This document shows positions 1 through 9,772 of a stretch of DNA of 64,000 nt, in pieces. Source of the DNA: CANJBX01 sp035556735 (GTDB lineage: Bacteria > Pseudomonadota > Alphaproteobacteria > Rhizobiales > Xanthobacteraceae). A program made the translations under genes and the position numbers. Under the pieces are notes generated by a model. That model was not told where the DNA came from. It made no database searches and saw nothing but the letters and a program-made list of their open reading frames with translations. Numbering within the stretch: the stretch's first letter is position 1; each line of letters starts with the position of its first letter. The stretch lies in the NCBI GenBank assembly GCA_035556735.1, contig DATMFF010000015.1, positions 26,707 to 90,706 on the forward strand, given 5' to 3'.

Positions 1-503
1 TCGATGTGCAGGTCGGGGAAGGCGACACCGTCTCCGTCGGCTCGCTGTCGGCCAAGGTCATCGAGACGCCGGGCCACACCGCCGGCCACATCGCCTACTG
101 GTTCGACGCCGACAAGCTCGCCTTCGTCGGCGATACGCTGTTCTCGATCGGCTGCGGCCGCGTGATCGAGGGCAATCCGCCGATGATGTGGGCCTCGCTG
201 CTCAAGCTGCGCGCGCTGCCCGACGACACGCAGGTGTTCTGCGGGCACGAGTACACCGCCGCCAACATCCGCTTCTGCAAGACCATCGAGCCCGACAACG
301 CCGATCTCATCGCGCGCGAGAAAGAGGTCGAGACGCTGCTCGCCGCCGGCAAGCCGACGGTTCCCTCACTGCTCGGCGCGGAGAAGCGGGCGAACACGTT
401 CCTGCGCGCCGACGATCCCAAGGTCGCCGCCGCCGTCGGCCTCGCCGGGCGTCCGGCTGCCGACGTCTTCGCCGAGGTGCGCGAGCGCAAGAACAAGTTC
501 TGA
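1..503 (+). CDS. gloB: Hydroxyacylglutathione hydrolase (glyoxalase II), C-terminal part
   Basis: The frame is open from the left edge, so the N-terminal part with the first metal-binding HxHxDH motif lies outside the window. The visible residues give the second half of a metallo-beta-lactamase fold: HTAGHIAYWF, the metal-bridging Asp in GDTLF, and the ligand His in CGHEYT. A C-terminal helical substrate-binding region follows, ending in ERKNKF. Glyoxalase II hydrolyses S-lactoylglutathione to lactate and glutathione in methylglyoxal detoxification in the cytoplasm. The GTG at 6-8 is an internal valine, not a start. The family call is firm; the exact glyoxalase II role is the usual one for this C-terminal domain. 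Confidence 0.9.
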   Translation, partial: DVQVGEGDTVSVGSLSAKVIETPGHTAGHIAYWFDADKLAFVGDTLFSIGCGRVIEGNPPMMWASLLKLRALPDDTQVFCGHEYTAANIRFCKTIEPDNADLIAREKEVETLLAAGKPTVPSLLGAEKRANTFLRADDPKVAAAVGLAGRPAADVFAEVRERKNKF

Positions 504-567
504 CGTCTGCCTCCGCATGGCACCAAACGCCGCTCCGCGCGTTAGGGGCTGACGGAGGAGCGATCTC

Positions 568-2238
568 GTGTTCGCAGATACCGCCTTGACCCTGCCGAAG
601 ACCTCGCGCCGGAGGGCTTGGCGCGCGCCTGCCCTGCCCGTCCTCGCCGAAATCGCCGTGCTCGCCCTCGCTCTCGCCGTGGGGCTGGCGACGGCGGGCG
701 ACATGGGCACCACCGTCGACGAGTTCAACACCGAGCCCTACGGTCATCAGGCGCTCGCCTGGTACCTGAGCGGCTTTTCCGACCGCGCGCTGTTCCACAA
801 CGCCGAGGTCATCCACCTCTACGGGCCCTGGTTCCAGATCATCGTCGCGCTGGCGCAGTCGGCCCTGCCGATCGACCCGCTCACCGTGCGGCACGCGCTC
901 ACCTTCCTCGCCGGTATCATCGGCCTCGCCGCCGTCGGCCCGATGGCGCGCCTGCTGATCGGACGATGGGCCGGCGTCACCGCCATCGTGCTCTGCCTCA
1001 CCACGGGCTATCTGTTCGGGCACCTGTCGTTCTCGCCCATCGACGTGCCGTTCCTCGCCGCGATGACGTGGACGACCTACGCAATCATCCTCGTGACGCA
1101 ACGCCCGCTGCCCTCCTGGCGCGGCATCGCCGCGGTCGGCCTGCTGCTCGGCCTCTGCCTCGGGACGCGGCCGGGCGGCGTGATCGCGCAGGCCTATTTC
1201 GTCGGCGCCATGGCACTGTGCGCGCTCGCCGCCGCGCTGCGCCCGCCCTTGCGTGCGGCGCTCCTCCCGCTTGCGCTGCGCACGGCGGCGGGCCTCGCGC
1301 TCGCCTGGGCCACCGCCATCGCGATCTGGCCGTGGCTCGAGATCGGCAATCCCGTCACGCAGTTCTGGGACGCCTTCACCTTCTTCACCGGCATCGAGCT
1401 GCCCTTCACGTTCCAGCACTGGGGCGTCCTCACCTCGACCGCGGCGCTGCCGTGGCACTACATCCCCGGCCAGTACCTCGCGCGCCTGCCGGTGCCCTTC
1501 CTCGTGCTGCTCGCGCTGAGCTTCGCGCTCGCGCTCCTGCACGCGGCGCGCTTCCTCGCGCGCACGTGGCGGCGTCTCGCGACGCGCGGCATCGCGGGGC
1601 TGCGCGCGCCCCTGCTGGCGCTGGCGGCAGACCGCGGCGCGCTCGTGCTCGCGGTCGCCGCGCTCGCCCCGATCGCGCTCGTCGCGGTGCTCGGCTCCAC
1701 CATCTACGACGGCGTGCGCCACATCCTGTTCGTGATCCCGCTGCTGGCGGTGATCGCGAGCTGGAGCTTCGTGCGCCTCCTGCTGCCGCTGCTGCGCGCG
1801 GCTCCGCTCGTCGCGGCGGCGGCGATCGTCCTCTACCTCGCGACCAGCATCGCGACGCTCGCGTCGCTGCATCCGCTGCAATACGTCGCGATGAACGCGC
1901 TCGCCGGCGGCACCGCCGGCGCCTACGGGCGCTTCGAGCTCGACTACTGGAGCGCGGCGGCGACGCCGGCATTGCGCAGGCTGGAGGCGCGGCTCGACCG
2001 CGCCCCGCTGGCGCACCGCCCGCGCGTGATGGTCTGCATCGGCTGGCGCGAGCAGATGGTGGCGCCGCTGTTCCGGCGCGATTGGGAGGTCGCGACGAGC
2101 CCCGCCGAGGCCGACTTCCTCATCGAGACCGAGCGCTTCCCCTGCGCCCAAGGCACCGATGCCGTGCTGATCGACGAGGTGATCCGCGCCGGGCGTTCCT
2201 TCGCGCGGATTTATGCTACACCGTCGGCCCTGAAATAA
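568..2238 (+). CDS. GT-C fold membrane glycosyltransferase (family 39-like)
   Basis: This is a 556-residue polytopic inner-membrane protein with about eleven hydrophobic segments. The first loop after the N-terminal membrane helix holds an acidic motif (VDEFNTEPYG), which matches the catalytic Asp/Glu position of GT-C enzymes that use polyprenyl-phosphate sugars. The C-terminal 90 residues are soluble. The start is GTG at 568, preceded by GGAGGAG at 554-560 with good spacing. The protein probably transfers a sugar from a lipid carrier to an envelope acceptor; neither donor nor acceptor can be read from the sequence. It may be co-transcribed with the cupin gene 16 bp downstream. Confidence 0.7.
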   Translation: MFADTALTLPKTSRRRAWRAPALPVLAEIAVLALALAVGLATAGDMGTTVDEFNTEPYGHQALAWYLSGFSDRALFHNAEVIHLYGPWFQIIVALAQSALPIDPLTVRHALTFLAGIIGLAAVGPMARLLIGRWAGVTAIVLCLTTGYLFGHLSFSPIDVPFLAAMTWTTYAIILVTQRPLPSWRGIAAVGLLLGLCLGTRPGGVIAQAYFVGAMALCALAAALRPPLRAALLPLALRTAAGLALAWATAIAIWPWLEIGNPVTQFWDAFTFFTGIELPFTFQHWGVLTSTAALPWHYIPGQYLARLPVPFLVLLALSFALALLHAARFLARTWRRLATRGIAGLRAPLLALAADRGALVLAVAALAPIALVAVLGSTIYDGVRHILFVIPLLAVIASWSFVRLLLPLLRAAPLVAAAAIVLYLATSIATLASLHPLQYVAMNALAGGTAGAYGRFELDYWSAAATPALRRLEARLDRAPLAHRPRVMVCIGWREQMVAPLFRRDWEVATSPAEADFLIETERFPCAQGTDAVLIDEVIRAGRSFARIYATPSALK

Positions 2239-2254
2239 CTCCGGGCGCCTCCGC

Positions 2255-2695
2255 ATGCATCTCAGCCTCGGCATGACCGCCGCCGACGTGATCCGCCTGC
2301 TCGACCTCACCCCGCACCCTGAAGGCGGGCACTTCCGCGAGACCTTCCGCGACACGCGCGCCCATGGCGAGCGCCATGCCTCCACCGCGATCTACTACCT
2401 GCTGGCGCGCGGCGAGCGCTCGCACTGGCACCGGGTCGATGCCGCGGAGGTGTGGCACTGGTACGCCGGCGCGGCCTTGCGGCTCGGGATCGCCGGCGAG
2501 GGCGAGGCCGCGACGCACGTCACGCTCGGGCCGGACATCGCCGCCGGCGCGCGCCCGCAGGCGGTGGTGCCGCCGTTCGTATGGCAGGCGGCCGAAAGCC
2601 TCGGGGACTGGACGCTGGTCGGCTGCACGGTGGCGCCGGGCTTCGAGTTCGCGGGCTTCGAGCTCGCGCCGCAAGGCTGGGAACCGCCGCGCTGA
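2255..2695 (+). CDS. Cupin family protein (DUF985 / cupin_5)
   Basis: This 146-residue protein shows the DUF985 signature: LTPHPEGGHFRETFRD near residue 15, then STAIYYLL, SHWHRVDAAEVWHWY with the cupin histidines, and a C-terminal VAPGFEFAGFEL strand. DUF985 proteins form a single small beta-barrel; some relatives are described as sugar epimerase-like, but the reaction is mostly unknown. It starts 16 bp after the glycosyltransferase and converges on phaB. The family is certain; a specific function is not supported. Confidence 0.85.
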   Translation: MHLSLGMTAADVIRLLDLTPHPEGGHFRETFRDTRAHGERHASTAIYYLLARGERSHWHRVDAAEVWHWYAGAALRLGIAGEGEAATHVTLGPDIAAGARPQAVVPPFVWQAAESLGDWTLVGCTVAPGFEFAGFELAPQGWEPPR

Positions 2696-2713
2696 GCGCG
2701 CGGGACGGCGTCG

Positions 2714-3439
2714 TCAGACGATGTACTGGCCGCCGTTCACGGTCAGCGTCGCGCCGGTGATCAGGCCGGCGTCGTCGGCCGCGAGGAACACGACGCAGCG
2801 CGCGATCTCCTCCGGCTCGCCGAGCCGGCCGATCGGGATCTGCGGCAGGATGCTCTTCTCCAGCACGTCCTTGGGGACGGCCTGCACCATCTCGGTGTTG
2901 ATGTAGCCCGGCGCGATCGCGTTGACGGTGATGCCGAGCTTGGCGTTCTCCTGCGCCAGCGCCTTGGTGAAGCCGATCTCGCCGGCCTTGGCCGCCGAAT
3001 AGTTGGTCTGGCCAATCTGGCCCTTCTGCCCGTTGATCGAGGAGATGTTGATGATGCGGCCGAACTTGCGCTCGCGCATGCCCTCGATCACGGGCCGGCA
3101 CATGTTGAACAGCGAGTTGAGGTTGGTGTTGATCACCGCCGCCCACTGCTCGGGCTTCATGCGGTGGAAGGTCACGTCGCGCGTGATGCCGGCGTTGTTG
3201 ACCAGCACCTCGACCGGCCCGAGCTCGGCCTCGACCCGCTTGAGCCCGTCGGCGCAGGCCTCGTGGGACGACACATCCCACTTGTAGACGGCGATCCCGG
3301 TCTGCGCCTTGAAATTCTGCGCCGCTTCGTCGTTGCCGTGATAGACGGCCGCGACCGTGTAGCCGGCCGCCTTGAGCGCCTTGCCGATGGCGGCGCCGAT
3401 GCCGCGGGTGCCGCCGGTGACAACTGCAACGCGGGACAT
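2714..3439 (-). CDS. phaB: Acetoacetyl-CoA reductase (NADPH)
   Basis: This is a 241-residue classical short-chain dehydrogenase. It has the N-terminal cofactor motif TGGTRGIGAAIG, NNAGITRD, a catalytic Ser in NISSINGQKG, and the Tyr-Lys pair in NYSAAKAG. FHRMKPEQW and PGYINTEM are typical of PhaB. It reduces acetoacetyl-CoA to (R)-3-hydroxybutyryl-CoA, the monomer for polyhydroxybutyrate. The ATG at 3439 is preceded by GGAGGAGA. phaA lies 105 bp upstream on the same strand, so the two are probably one operon; no phaC synthase gene is in the window. Confidence 0.95.
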   Translation of the reverse strand: MSRVAVVTGGTRGIGAAIGKALKAAGYTVAAVYHGNDEAAQNFKAQTGIAVYKWDVSSHEACADGLKRVEAELGPVEVLVNNAGITRDVTFHRMKPEQWAAVINTNLNSLFNMCRPVIEGMRERKFGRIINISSINGQKGQIGQTNYSAAKAGEIGFTKALAQENAKLGITVNAIAPGYINTEMVQAVPKDVLEKSILPQIPIGRLGEPEEIARCVVFLAADDAGLITGATLTVNGGQYIV

Positions 3440-3472
3440 GTCTGGAATCTCCTCCCCTGACTTCTCTCATCA

Positions 3473-3501
3473 GTCATGGCCGGTCCGGCTCCGGCCATGA
3501 C
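3473..3501. repeat. Single REP-like hairpin between phaA and phaB
   Basis: An 11-bp perfect inverted repeat: GTCATGGCCGG, a 7-nt loop, CCGGCCATGAC. It has no T-run, so it is a poor intrinsic terminator. The arm matches one half of the double hairpin at 21426-21515, which suggests a dispersed repeat that may also shape or stabilise the phaA-phaB transcript. Confidence 0.6.
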
Positions 3502-3544
3502 ATAGCGCAAAAGGACGCAGCGTCGTTCCCGTCGAATCGGGATG

Positions 3545-4720
<1,176 letters not shown>

Positions 4721-4990
4721 GGGGAATGCTCCTTGTTTGGCCCGACTGGGTCTTGGCTGCACCGATAGGCCTGCACCCTAGATAGCGGTTTGATCCCCCT
4801 CAATTCAATCAGGGTGAGGACACGGGACCGTGACGGTCCGGTATGGCGGAATCTCAAGGCTCGGACTTTCAAGGCTCCCGGGGGTTGCGCGGCCCCGCCA
4901 CAAAACGGTGGCCCGCCCGGAGAAAAGCGCCTATTTTTTCTGACGCCATGCCCGGGCCGCACGGCTCGTCGGGGAGATCAGTGCCAAGCC
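4721..4990. promoter_or_regulatory. phaA / phaR divergent control region
   Basis: This 270-bp non-coding stretch separates divergent phaA and phaR. It contains a perfect interrupted palindrome, GGACCGT G ACGGTCC, at 4825-4839. A direct repeat of TCAAGGCTC lies at 4854-4862 and 4869-4877, 15 bp apart start to start. PhaR proteins are known to repress PHA genes and often their own gene, so either element is a candidate operator. That link is inference; no promoter consensus is clear enough to mark. Confidence 0.4.
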
Positions 4991-5584
4991 ATGACGAAAT
5001 CGGAAGAGCCAGTCATCATCAAGAAATACGCCAACCGGCGGCTCTACAACACGGGCACGAGCACCTACGTGACGCTCGAAGACCTCGCCGCGATGGTCAA
5101 GAAAGGCACGGATTTCACCGTCTATGACGCCAAGTCGGGCGAGGACATCACCCGCTCGGTGCTTGCCCAGATCATCTTCGAGCAGGAGAACAAGGAGGGC
5201 CAGAACCTCCTTCCGATCGCCTTCCTGCGCCAGCTCATCCGCTTCTACGGCGACAGCATGCAGATGCTGGTGCCGCGCTTCCTGGAAGCCTCGATCGAGT
5301 CCTTCAGCAAGGAGCAGGGCAAGTTCCGCGATCAGATGTCCCAGGCCTTCGGCGGCGTCGCCTTCGGGCCGATGGAGGACCAGGTCCGCCGCAACATGGA
5401 GATGTTCGAGCGCGCCTTCGCGATGTTCGCGCCGTTCGCGCGCCGCGAGGCCCCTCAGGGCGCCGGCGGCGAGCCGGAGAAGGAAAAGCCGGCGGCCTCG
5501 ACCGAGGAGCTCGACGAGCTCAAGCGGCAGATGGAAGAGATGCAGAAACGCATCGACCGCCTGGGCGAAGGCGAAAAGAAGTAG
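4991..5584 (+). CDS. phaR: Polyhydroxyalkanoate synthesis repressor PhaR
   Basis: This 197-residue protein starts MTKSEEPVIIKKYANRRLYN, the hallmark of the PHB_acc_N DNA-binding domain (residues 1-65). The PHB_acc domain follows (QIIFEQENKEGQNLLP, then FYGDSMQMLVPRFLE), and then a charged C-terminal coiled coil. PhaR senses PHB granules and represses phasin and PHA genes. The frame is open from 4790, but everything before 4991 lacks family similarity, so I chose the ATG at 4991. GGGGAG lies somewhat far upstream, at 4971-4976. Its stop is 4 bp from the convergent stop of the EAL gene. Confidence 0.93.
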   Translation: MTKSEEPVIIKKYANRRLYNTGTSTYVTLEDLAAMVKKGTDFTVYDAKSGEDITRSVLAQIIFEQENKEGQNLLPIAFLRQLIRFYGDSMQMLVPRFLEASIESFSKEQGKFRDQMSQAFGGVAFGPMEDQVRRNMEMFERAFAMFAPFARREAPQGAGGEPEKEKPAASTEELDELKRQMEEMQKRIDRLGEGEKK

Positions 5585-5588
5585 CGTT

Positions 5589-7334
5589 CTACGCCACGCC
5601 CGCCAGCGAGCGTTCCAGCTTGGCGAGGCCGATCAGCTTGCCCTGCAGATAGTCGCAGCCGGCCTCGGCCAGCGCGCGGGCCGTGCCCTCGTCCGGCACG
5701 CGTTCCGCCACGGTCTGCAGCTTGAGCCGTTTCGCAAGGTCGATCAGCGTGAGGACGAAGGCGCTGTCGTCCTCCGAGCGCACCATGTTCTCGACGAACG
5801 CCCCGTCGATCTTGACGATGTCCACCCCGAGCTTGCGCAGGTTGCGGAACGACGTGTAGCCCGCGCCGAAGTCGTCGATCGCGATGCGGCAGCCGAGATC
5901 CTTCACGCGCGCGACGAAGCCGCGCGTGTCGTCGATGTCCTGGATCGCCGCGGTCTCGGTGATCTCGATGATCAGCCGCTCGGCCACGCCCGGATGCAGC
6001 TTGAGCTGCGAGTTGAGCGCGGCCCACCAGTCCGGATCGATGGCCGACATCGGCGAGGCGTTCAGGCTCGCCTGGAAGTCCGGCGTCGCCGCCAGCTCCG
6101 CGATGACGAGATGCAGCACCCGGTGGTCGATCAGGCGCACGAAGCCGAGGTGCTCGGCGACGGGGATGACGTTCTGGGCGGTGACGATCGTGCCGTCGGC
6201 GCGGCGGATGCGCATCAGGCATTCGTGGAAGGCGAGCCGGCGCGTGCCCGTCTCGACCACGGGCTCGAACGCGAGCAGCACGCGCTGCTCGTTGAGCGCC
6301 GTGATGATCTCGTCGCCCGCGCGCTGGTTCTCGCGCCGCTGCTCCTCGCGCTCGATGTTGGGGCGATAGGCCGTGAACGAGCCGCGGCGCTTGGCCTTGG
6401 CCGCGTTGAGCGCCTCCTGGGAGCGCGCGAGCACCTCCTCGATGTTGCGCGCGTGGCGCGGCGCCACCACGCCGCCGATCGTCGCGGTGACGGCCACCGG
6501 CCCGACCTTGGTCTGCACCACGTCGTCGCGCACGCCCGCCAGCAGGCGTTCGGCGGCGGTGCGCATGTCGTCGAGGGTGCACTTGTGCAGGACGATGCCG
6601 AACTTGTTGCCCGAGAAGCGCCCCAGCACGTCGGCGCCGCGCATCTTGGCGCGCAGGCGCTTGCCGACCGCGGCGATCACCTCGTCGGCGACGTCGTAGC
6701 CATAGGCCTCGTTGATGCGCGCGAGGTTGTCGACCGCGGCGAGCAGGAAGCCGCAGGTGGTGCGGAACTTGATCGCGTCCGCGAGCGCCGACGACAGGCT
6801 GTCCATCAGCCGCCAGCGGTTCATCTCGCCGGTCAGCGCGTCGAACTGCGACAGGTACGTGAGCTGCTGTTCCTGCGCGTGGCGCTCGTTGATGACGCGG
6901 ATGATGCCGTGGGCGTGGGCGGGCTTGCCGTCGGGGCCGGCGAACCAGCGGCCGACGTCCTCGATCCACAACGGTGGCGCCGCCGGCCCCGCGGGCCGCA
7001 GCGCATACTTGAGCCGATAATAGACGCCGCCGCCCTTGTCGGTCTCGCCCGAACCCATCACGGCGTCGAAGCGGGTAGCCGGCGTTCCCGGATCGAGCAA
7101 TTGGGCAAAGCCGCGGCCGGTCGAGATCGCGGACACGTCGGCGATGCCGAGCACCTCGTGGGCACGGTCGCCCCAATGCAGGCGGTCGGTCGCGATCTGC
7201 CACTCGTAGGGCAGTTCGCCCACCGACGCCACGATGCGCGTGGCGTCGATCGCGGGTGTGGCGGCAGCGCCGTCCTCGCTCCGGAGCGGTTCGATGTGGA
7301 TCGGTGGACGCGCCGTCGTGTCGGAATGATGCAT
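5589..7334 (-). CDS. PAS-GGDEF-EAL protein, likely c-di-GMP phosphodiesterase
   Basis: The protein has 581 residues. Residues about 20-140 look like a PAS domain. About 165-310 form a GGDEF domain whose signature is degraded to SGNKF, so cyclase activity is unlikely. About 320-570 form an EAL domain. There the EAL motif reads ECLMR (metal-binding Glu kept), and IEITETAAI, IDDFGAGYTSFRNL, KIDGAF and the C-terminal QGKLIG are present, so hydrolysis of cyclic di-GMP is plausible. There is no membrane segment, so it should be cytoplasmic. The gene is convergent with phaR and has no partner that suggests which process it controls. Confidence 0.88.
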   Translation of the reverse strand: MHHSDTTARPPIHIEPLRSEDGAAATPAIDATRIVASVGELPYEWQIATDRLHWGDRAHEVLGIADVSAISTGRGFAQLLDPGTPATRFDAVMGSGETDKGGGVYYRLKYALRPAGPAAPPLWIEDVGRWFAGPDGKPAHAHGIIRVINERHAQEQQLTYLSQFDALTGEMNRWRLMDSLSSALADAIKFRTTCGFLLAAVDNLARINEAYGYDVADEVIAAVGKRLRAKMRGADVLGRFSGNKFGIVLHKCTLDDMRTAAERLLAGVRDDVVQTKVGPVAVTATIGGVVAPRHARNIEEVLARSQEALNAAKAKRRGSFTAYRPNIEREEQRRENQRAGDEIITALNEQRVLLAFEPVVETGTRRLAFHECLMRIRRADGTIVTAQNVIPVAEHLGFVRLIDHRVLHLVIAELAATPDFQASLNASPMSAIDPDWWAALNSQLKLHPGVAERLIIEITETAAIQDIDDTRGFVARVKDLGCRIAIDDFGAGYTSFRNLRKLGVDIVKIDGAFVENMVRSEDDSAFVLTLIDLAKRLKLQTVAERVPDEGTARALAEAGCDYLQGKLIGLAKLERSLAGVA

Positions 7335-7530
7335 GAAGTGGATGACCTTAACTGCCGCGCCGGCCTGCGGGCCTTCTACCCGAGGCGTCCGATTCGCTCC
7401 AAGCTACGGCAGGAGCATGAAAAATGGGGAAACTTTCGACCTGCTCAAGGGTTGGGCCTGTCATCGGCACGGCTGTTGCGATGTCATGAGCGAACCAAGG
7501 CCCATGTCCCGAAACGAGACAGCGTAAACC

Positions 7531-7833
7531 ATGTCCAGCGTCACGCCGATCGTGCGTCAGCAGCCTATCCGCGGCCCGGAGCCCGATGGGCGCGACGCCC
7601 GGCCGGACGACGCACCGAAAGCCACCGGAACGGCGCTGGTGCCGGTCGCGCGCAGCGAGGCGCCGGCGCAGGACGACGACCGCCGCCAGCCGCGGCGCAG
7701 CGCTGCGTTCCTCGCCCAGCTCATCGCGACCCGGCAGCAGCTTCCCCAGACCCGCATCCTGCGCCGCGCAGAGCCGATCGTGGCGCACGCGGCCTATGGC
7801 GCCGCCGCCCGTCTGGCGCGCCGGGCGCGCTGA
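7531..7833 (+). CDS. Hypothetical protein, 100 residues
   Basis: I do not recognise this protein. It is rich in Arg, Ala, Pro and Asp, with an acidic or disordered first half. The C-terminal half has a short helical pattern (RRSAAFLAQLIATRQQ, then AAYGAAARLARRAR). It has no signal peptide or membrane segment. Coding is plausible because the frame is the best one in an otherwise empty stretch and the C-terminal pattern looks like short alphaproteobacterial orphans. The ribosome site is weak. Confidence 0.5.
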   Translation: MSSVTPIVRQQPIRGPEPDGRDARPDDAPKATGTALVPVARSEAPAQDDDRRQPRRSAAFLAQLIATRQQLPQTRILRRAEPIVAHAAYGAAARLARRAR

Positions 7834-7851
7834 GACGGCGGCAACCAGCCG

Positions 7852-8808
7852 TCAGGGCAACCCCAGCAGCCTGCGGCAATTGCCGGACGCGACGGCCTGC
7901 TGCTCCGCCCCCGTGAGCCCGGCGCCCCGCATCGCCTGCGTGAGCGTCGCACCGATGCGCCCGTCGCTGACGATCGGGAAGTCGCTGCCGGCCATGACGT
8001 TGCCAGGCCCGAGGATGTCGACCGCCGCGCGCAGCAGCGCGGGATTGAAGCACATGGTGTCGATGAAGACGTGCCGGCGCATCGTGTCGACGGCGCCTCC
8101 CGGCAGGCGGCTGCGCGGCGAGAACGCCGCCGCCATGGCGAGCCCGCCGAAGGCCAGCTCGGTCACCACGACGCGCAGGTCGGGCAGCTCGGCAAACACG
8201 CCGCCTTCGACCAGCGCGAGCAGCGCGGCGGAGTTCACGGTGCCGCGCGCGAACAGCGTGGCGATCGTGCCGTAAGGCGCCATCTGGCCCGTGAGCGGCT
8301 GCGGATTGACCGGATGCACGAACACCGGCGCGCCGAGCCGCGCCGCCGCTTCCAGCGTCGGACGCGCCTCGCGCGTATCGATCAGCAGGCTGCCGCGTGC
8401 GCAGTCGACGAACAGCCCGCGCAGGCCGAGGTCGCGGATCGCGCGCTCGGCCTCGCGCGCGGAACGCTCGCCGTCGAACGGATCGACCGAGGCAAGGCCG
8501 TGGATGCGCCCGGGATGGCGCGCGACGAGCGCCGCGATCTCGTCGTTCACGGCCCTGACCGTATCGTGCGGGACGCGGCCGTCGGCGTCGGCGATCAGCG
8601 CCAGCGGAATGTTGACGACGCGCGCGGCGATGTCGCCGTCGCGGATGTCCTGCAAGAGCAACGCCTCGTCGGAGAGCTTGCGGGCGAGCGCCTCCCAGCG
8701 CGGCCGCTGGCTCGCGGGAAACGTGCGCACCGCCGTCTGCTCGAAGCGCGCCGGCACGAAATGATTGTGGAAGTCGACGATGGTCGGGGCGGCCTCGGCC
8801 ACGGTCAT
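7852..8808 (-). CDS. Amidohydrolase family protein (PF04909, decarboxylase-like TIM barrel)
   Basis: This is a 318-residue metal-dependent hydrolase. The first metal motif is VDFHNHFVP at residue 12, a His follows in PVFVHPVNPQ, and the catalytic Asp is in MAGSDFPIV near the C-terminus. This family (ACMSD, gamma-resorcylate decarboxylase and related lactonases) acts on aromatic or lactone carboxylates; the substrate is unknown. I preferred the ATG at 8808 over one 16 codons upstream because GGAGG precedes it. It lies 52 bp after the broken membrane-protein gene on the same strand. Confidence 0.8.
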   Translation of the reverse strand: MTVAEAAPTIVDFHNHFVPARFEQTAVRTFPASQRPRWEALARKLSDEALLLQDIRDGDIAARVVNIPLALIADADGRVPHDTVRAVNDEIAALVARHPGRIHGLASVDPFDGERSAREAERAIRDLGLRGLFVDCARGSLLIDTREARPTLEAAARLGAPVFVHPVNPQPLTGQMAPYGTIATLFARGTVNSAALLALVEGGVFAELPDLRVVVTELAFGGLAMAAAFSPRSRLPGGAVDTMRRHVFIDTMCFNPALLRAAVDILGPGNVMAGSDFPIVSDGRIGATLTQAMRGAGLTGAEQQAVASGNCRRLLGLP

Positions 8809-8860
8809 GCTTGCTGCCTCCTGCCGCGAGGCGCCCGCAGCGCGCGCCGGCGGCAATGGT

Positions 8861-9293
8861 TCAGGGGTGATGGATGGTGTTGGCGCCGTCGAATGCGATG
8901 TCGCGCTGCGCGGTCCGGATCGAGACCGAGAAGCCGCTGACCACGTCGACGAAGCAGATGACCATCAGCAGGAAGAACGTCCCGCTCGCCGCCTGCGGCA
9001 CCAGCAGGAATTCGATCAGCATGACGACGAACAGCACCATCGACAGCAGGTGGTCGATGATCGAGCGCGAGGACAGCCGCGCCGCCTTGAGGATCTCGAC
9101 GAACAGGATCAGCAGCGAGAAGGCGATCAGCAGATCGCCGGCCGTCATGATCCAGCGCGCGCCCGAAGCGAGGCCGATGCTGGTGACCGTCTGGTCCCAG
9201 AAGGCGCCCGGCGCCGCCGCCGGAAATCAGGAACTCGATGATGTTGTAGACCGCGAAAGGAATAAGGAGCAGCGGAATGCCGATCAGGTACAT
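8861..9293 (-). pseudogene. Small inner-membrane protein, interrupted by a frameshift
   Basis: Reading from ATG 9293, the first frame gives MYLIGIPLLLIPFAVYNIIE, then turns into non-hydrophobic residues after about residue 28. The +1-shifted frame continues smoothly from AFWDQTVTSIGLASG into MTAGDLLIAFSLLILFVEIL and ends at 8861 in RDIAFDGANTIHHP. Joined, they give a protein of about 143 residues with four membrane helices, the form expected for this rhizobial membrane protein family. The shift falls in a G/C run at about 9203-9215, where one extra base in the CCC at 9207-9209 would explain it. It is either a sequencing error or a real lesion; a translation start at ATG 9148 could still make a three-helix fragment. 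Confidence 0.7.
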
Positions 9294-9425
9294 CGTTGCC
9301 CTACCCCCCGCTGCCGACGCGCACTGACGCGCAGTCCATTCGGTCAGACGTTAATCGCGCGCCAGGATAGCTGGCGCGCGATCGAACGCAAACCGGAGGC
9401 GCCGTGGGGATCGCGCGATGCGCGA

Positions 9426-9611
9426 TCAGGCTTCCTTCTTCGCCTTCAGGATCTGCCGGCCGCGATACATGCCGGTCTTGAGGTCGATGTGGTGCGGGCG
9501 GCGCAGTTCACCCGAGTCCTTGTCCTCGACGTAGGCCGGCTGCTTGAGGGCATCGGCCGACTGGCGCATCCCGCGCCGCGAGGGGGACGTTTTCTTCTTA
9601 GGAACGGCCAT
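9426..9611 (-). CDS. rpmF: 50S ribosomal protein L32
   Basis: This is a 61-residue protein beginning MAVPKKKTSPSRRGMRQSAD, the universal L32 start. It continues through RRPHHIDLKTGMYRGRQI to a basic C-terminus, as in alphaproteobacterial L32, with no zinc-binding cysteines. GGAGCT sits upstream of the ATG. It lies downstream of mtgA on the same strand, with a 161-bp leader between them. An inverted repeat, GATCGCGC GAT GCGCGATC, spans the stop codon at 9409-9427. Confidence 0.97.
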   Translation of the reverse strand: MAVPKKKTSPSRRGMRQSADALKQPAYVEDKDSGELRRPHHIDLKTGMYRGRQILKAKKEA

Positions 9612-9640
9612 GGCAATAGCTCCAAAAAACCCAATGATTT

Positions 9641-9656
9641 CAGGCGTGCACGCCTG
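9641..9656. promoter_or_regulatory. Palindrome in the rpmF leader
   Basis: A perfect 16-bp palindrome, CAGGCGTGCACGCCTG, lies 30 bp upstream of the rpmF start. On the minus strand it is followed after about 12 nt by a run of six T residues. It could be a protein-binding site, an attenuator, or a weak terminator for mtgA. The spacing to the T-run is too long for a textbook intrinsic terminator. Confidence 0.35.
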
Positions 9657-9772
9657 ATCTGGGCAATCGTCGTGAAGCGGGGCTTATAAAGGAAGCCGGT
9701 TGGGCTGGCTAGTGTCCCTGTTTCGACGCCGACGGCATATTCGCGAGGACCTTTAATGCCGCCGTCCTGCCG

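Noticed and set aside
4790..4990. N-terminal extension of PhaR
   Set aside because: The extra 67 residues show no similarity to PhaR and cover the divergent control region; the ATG at 4991 gives the conserved start.
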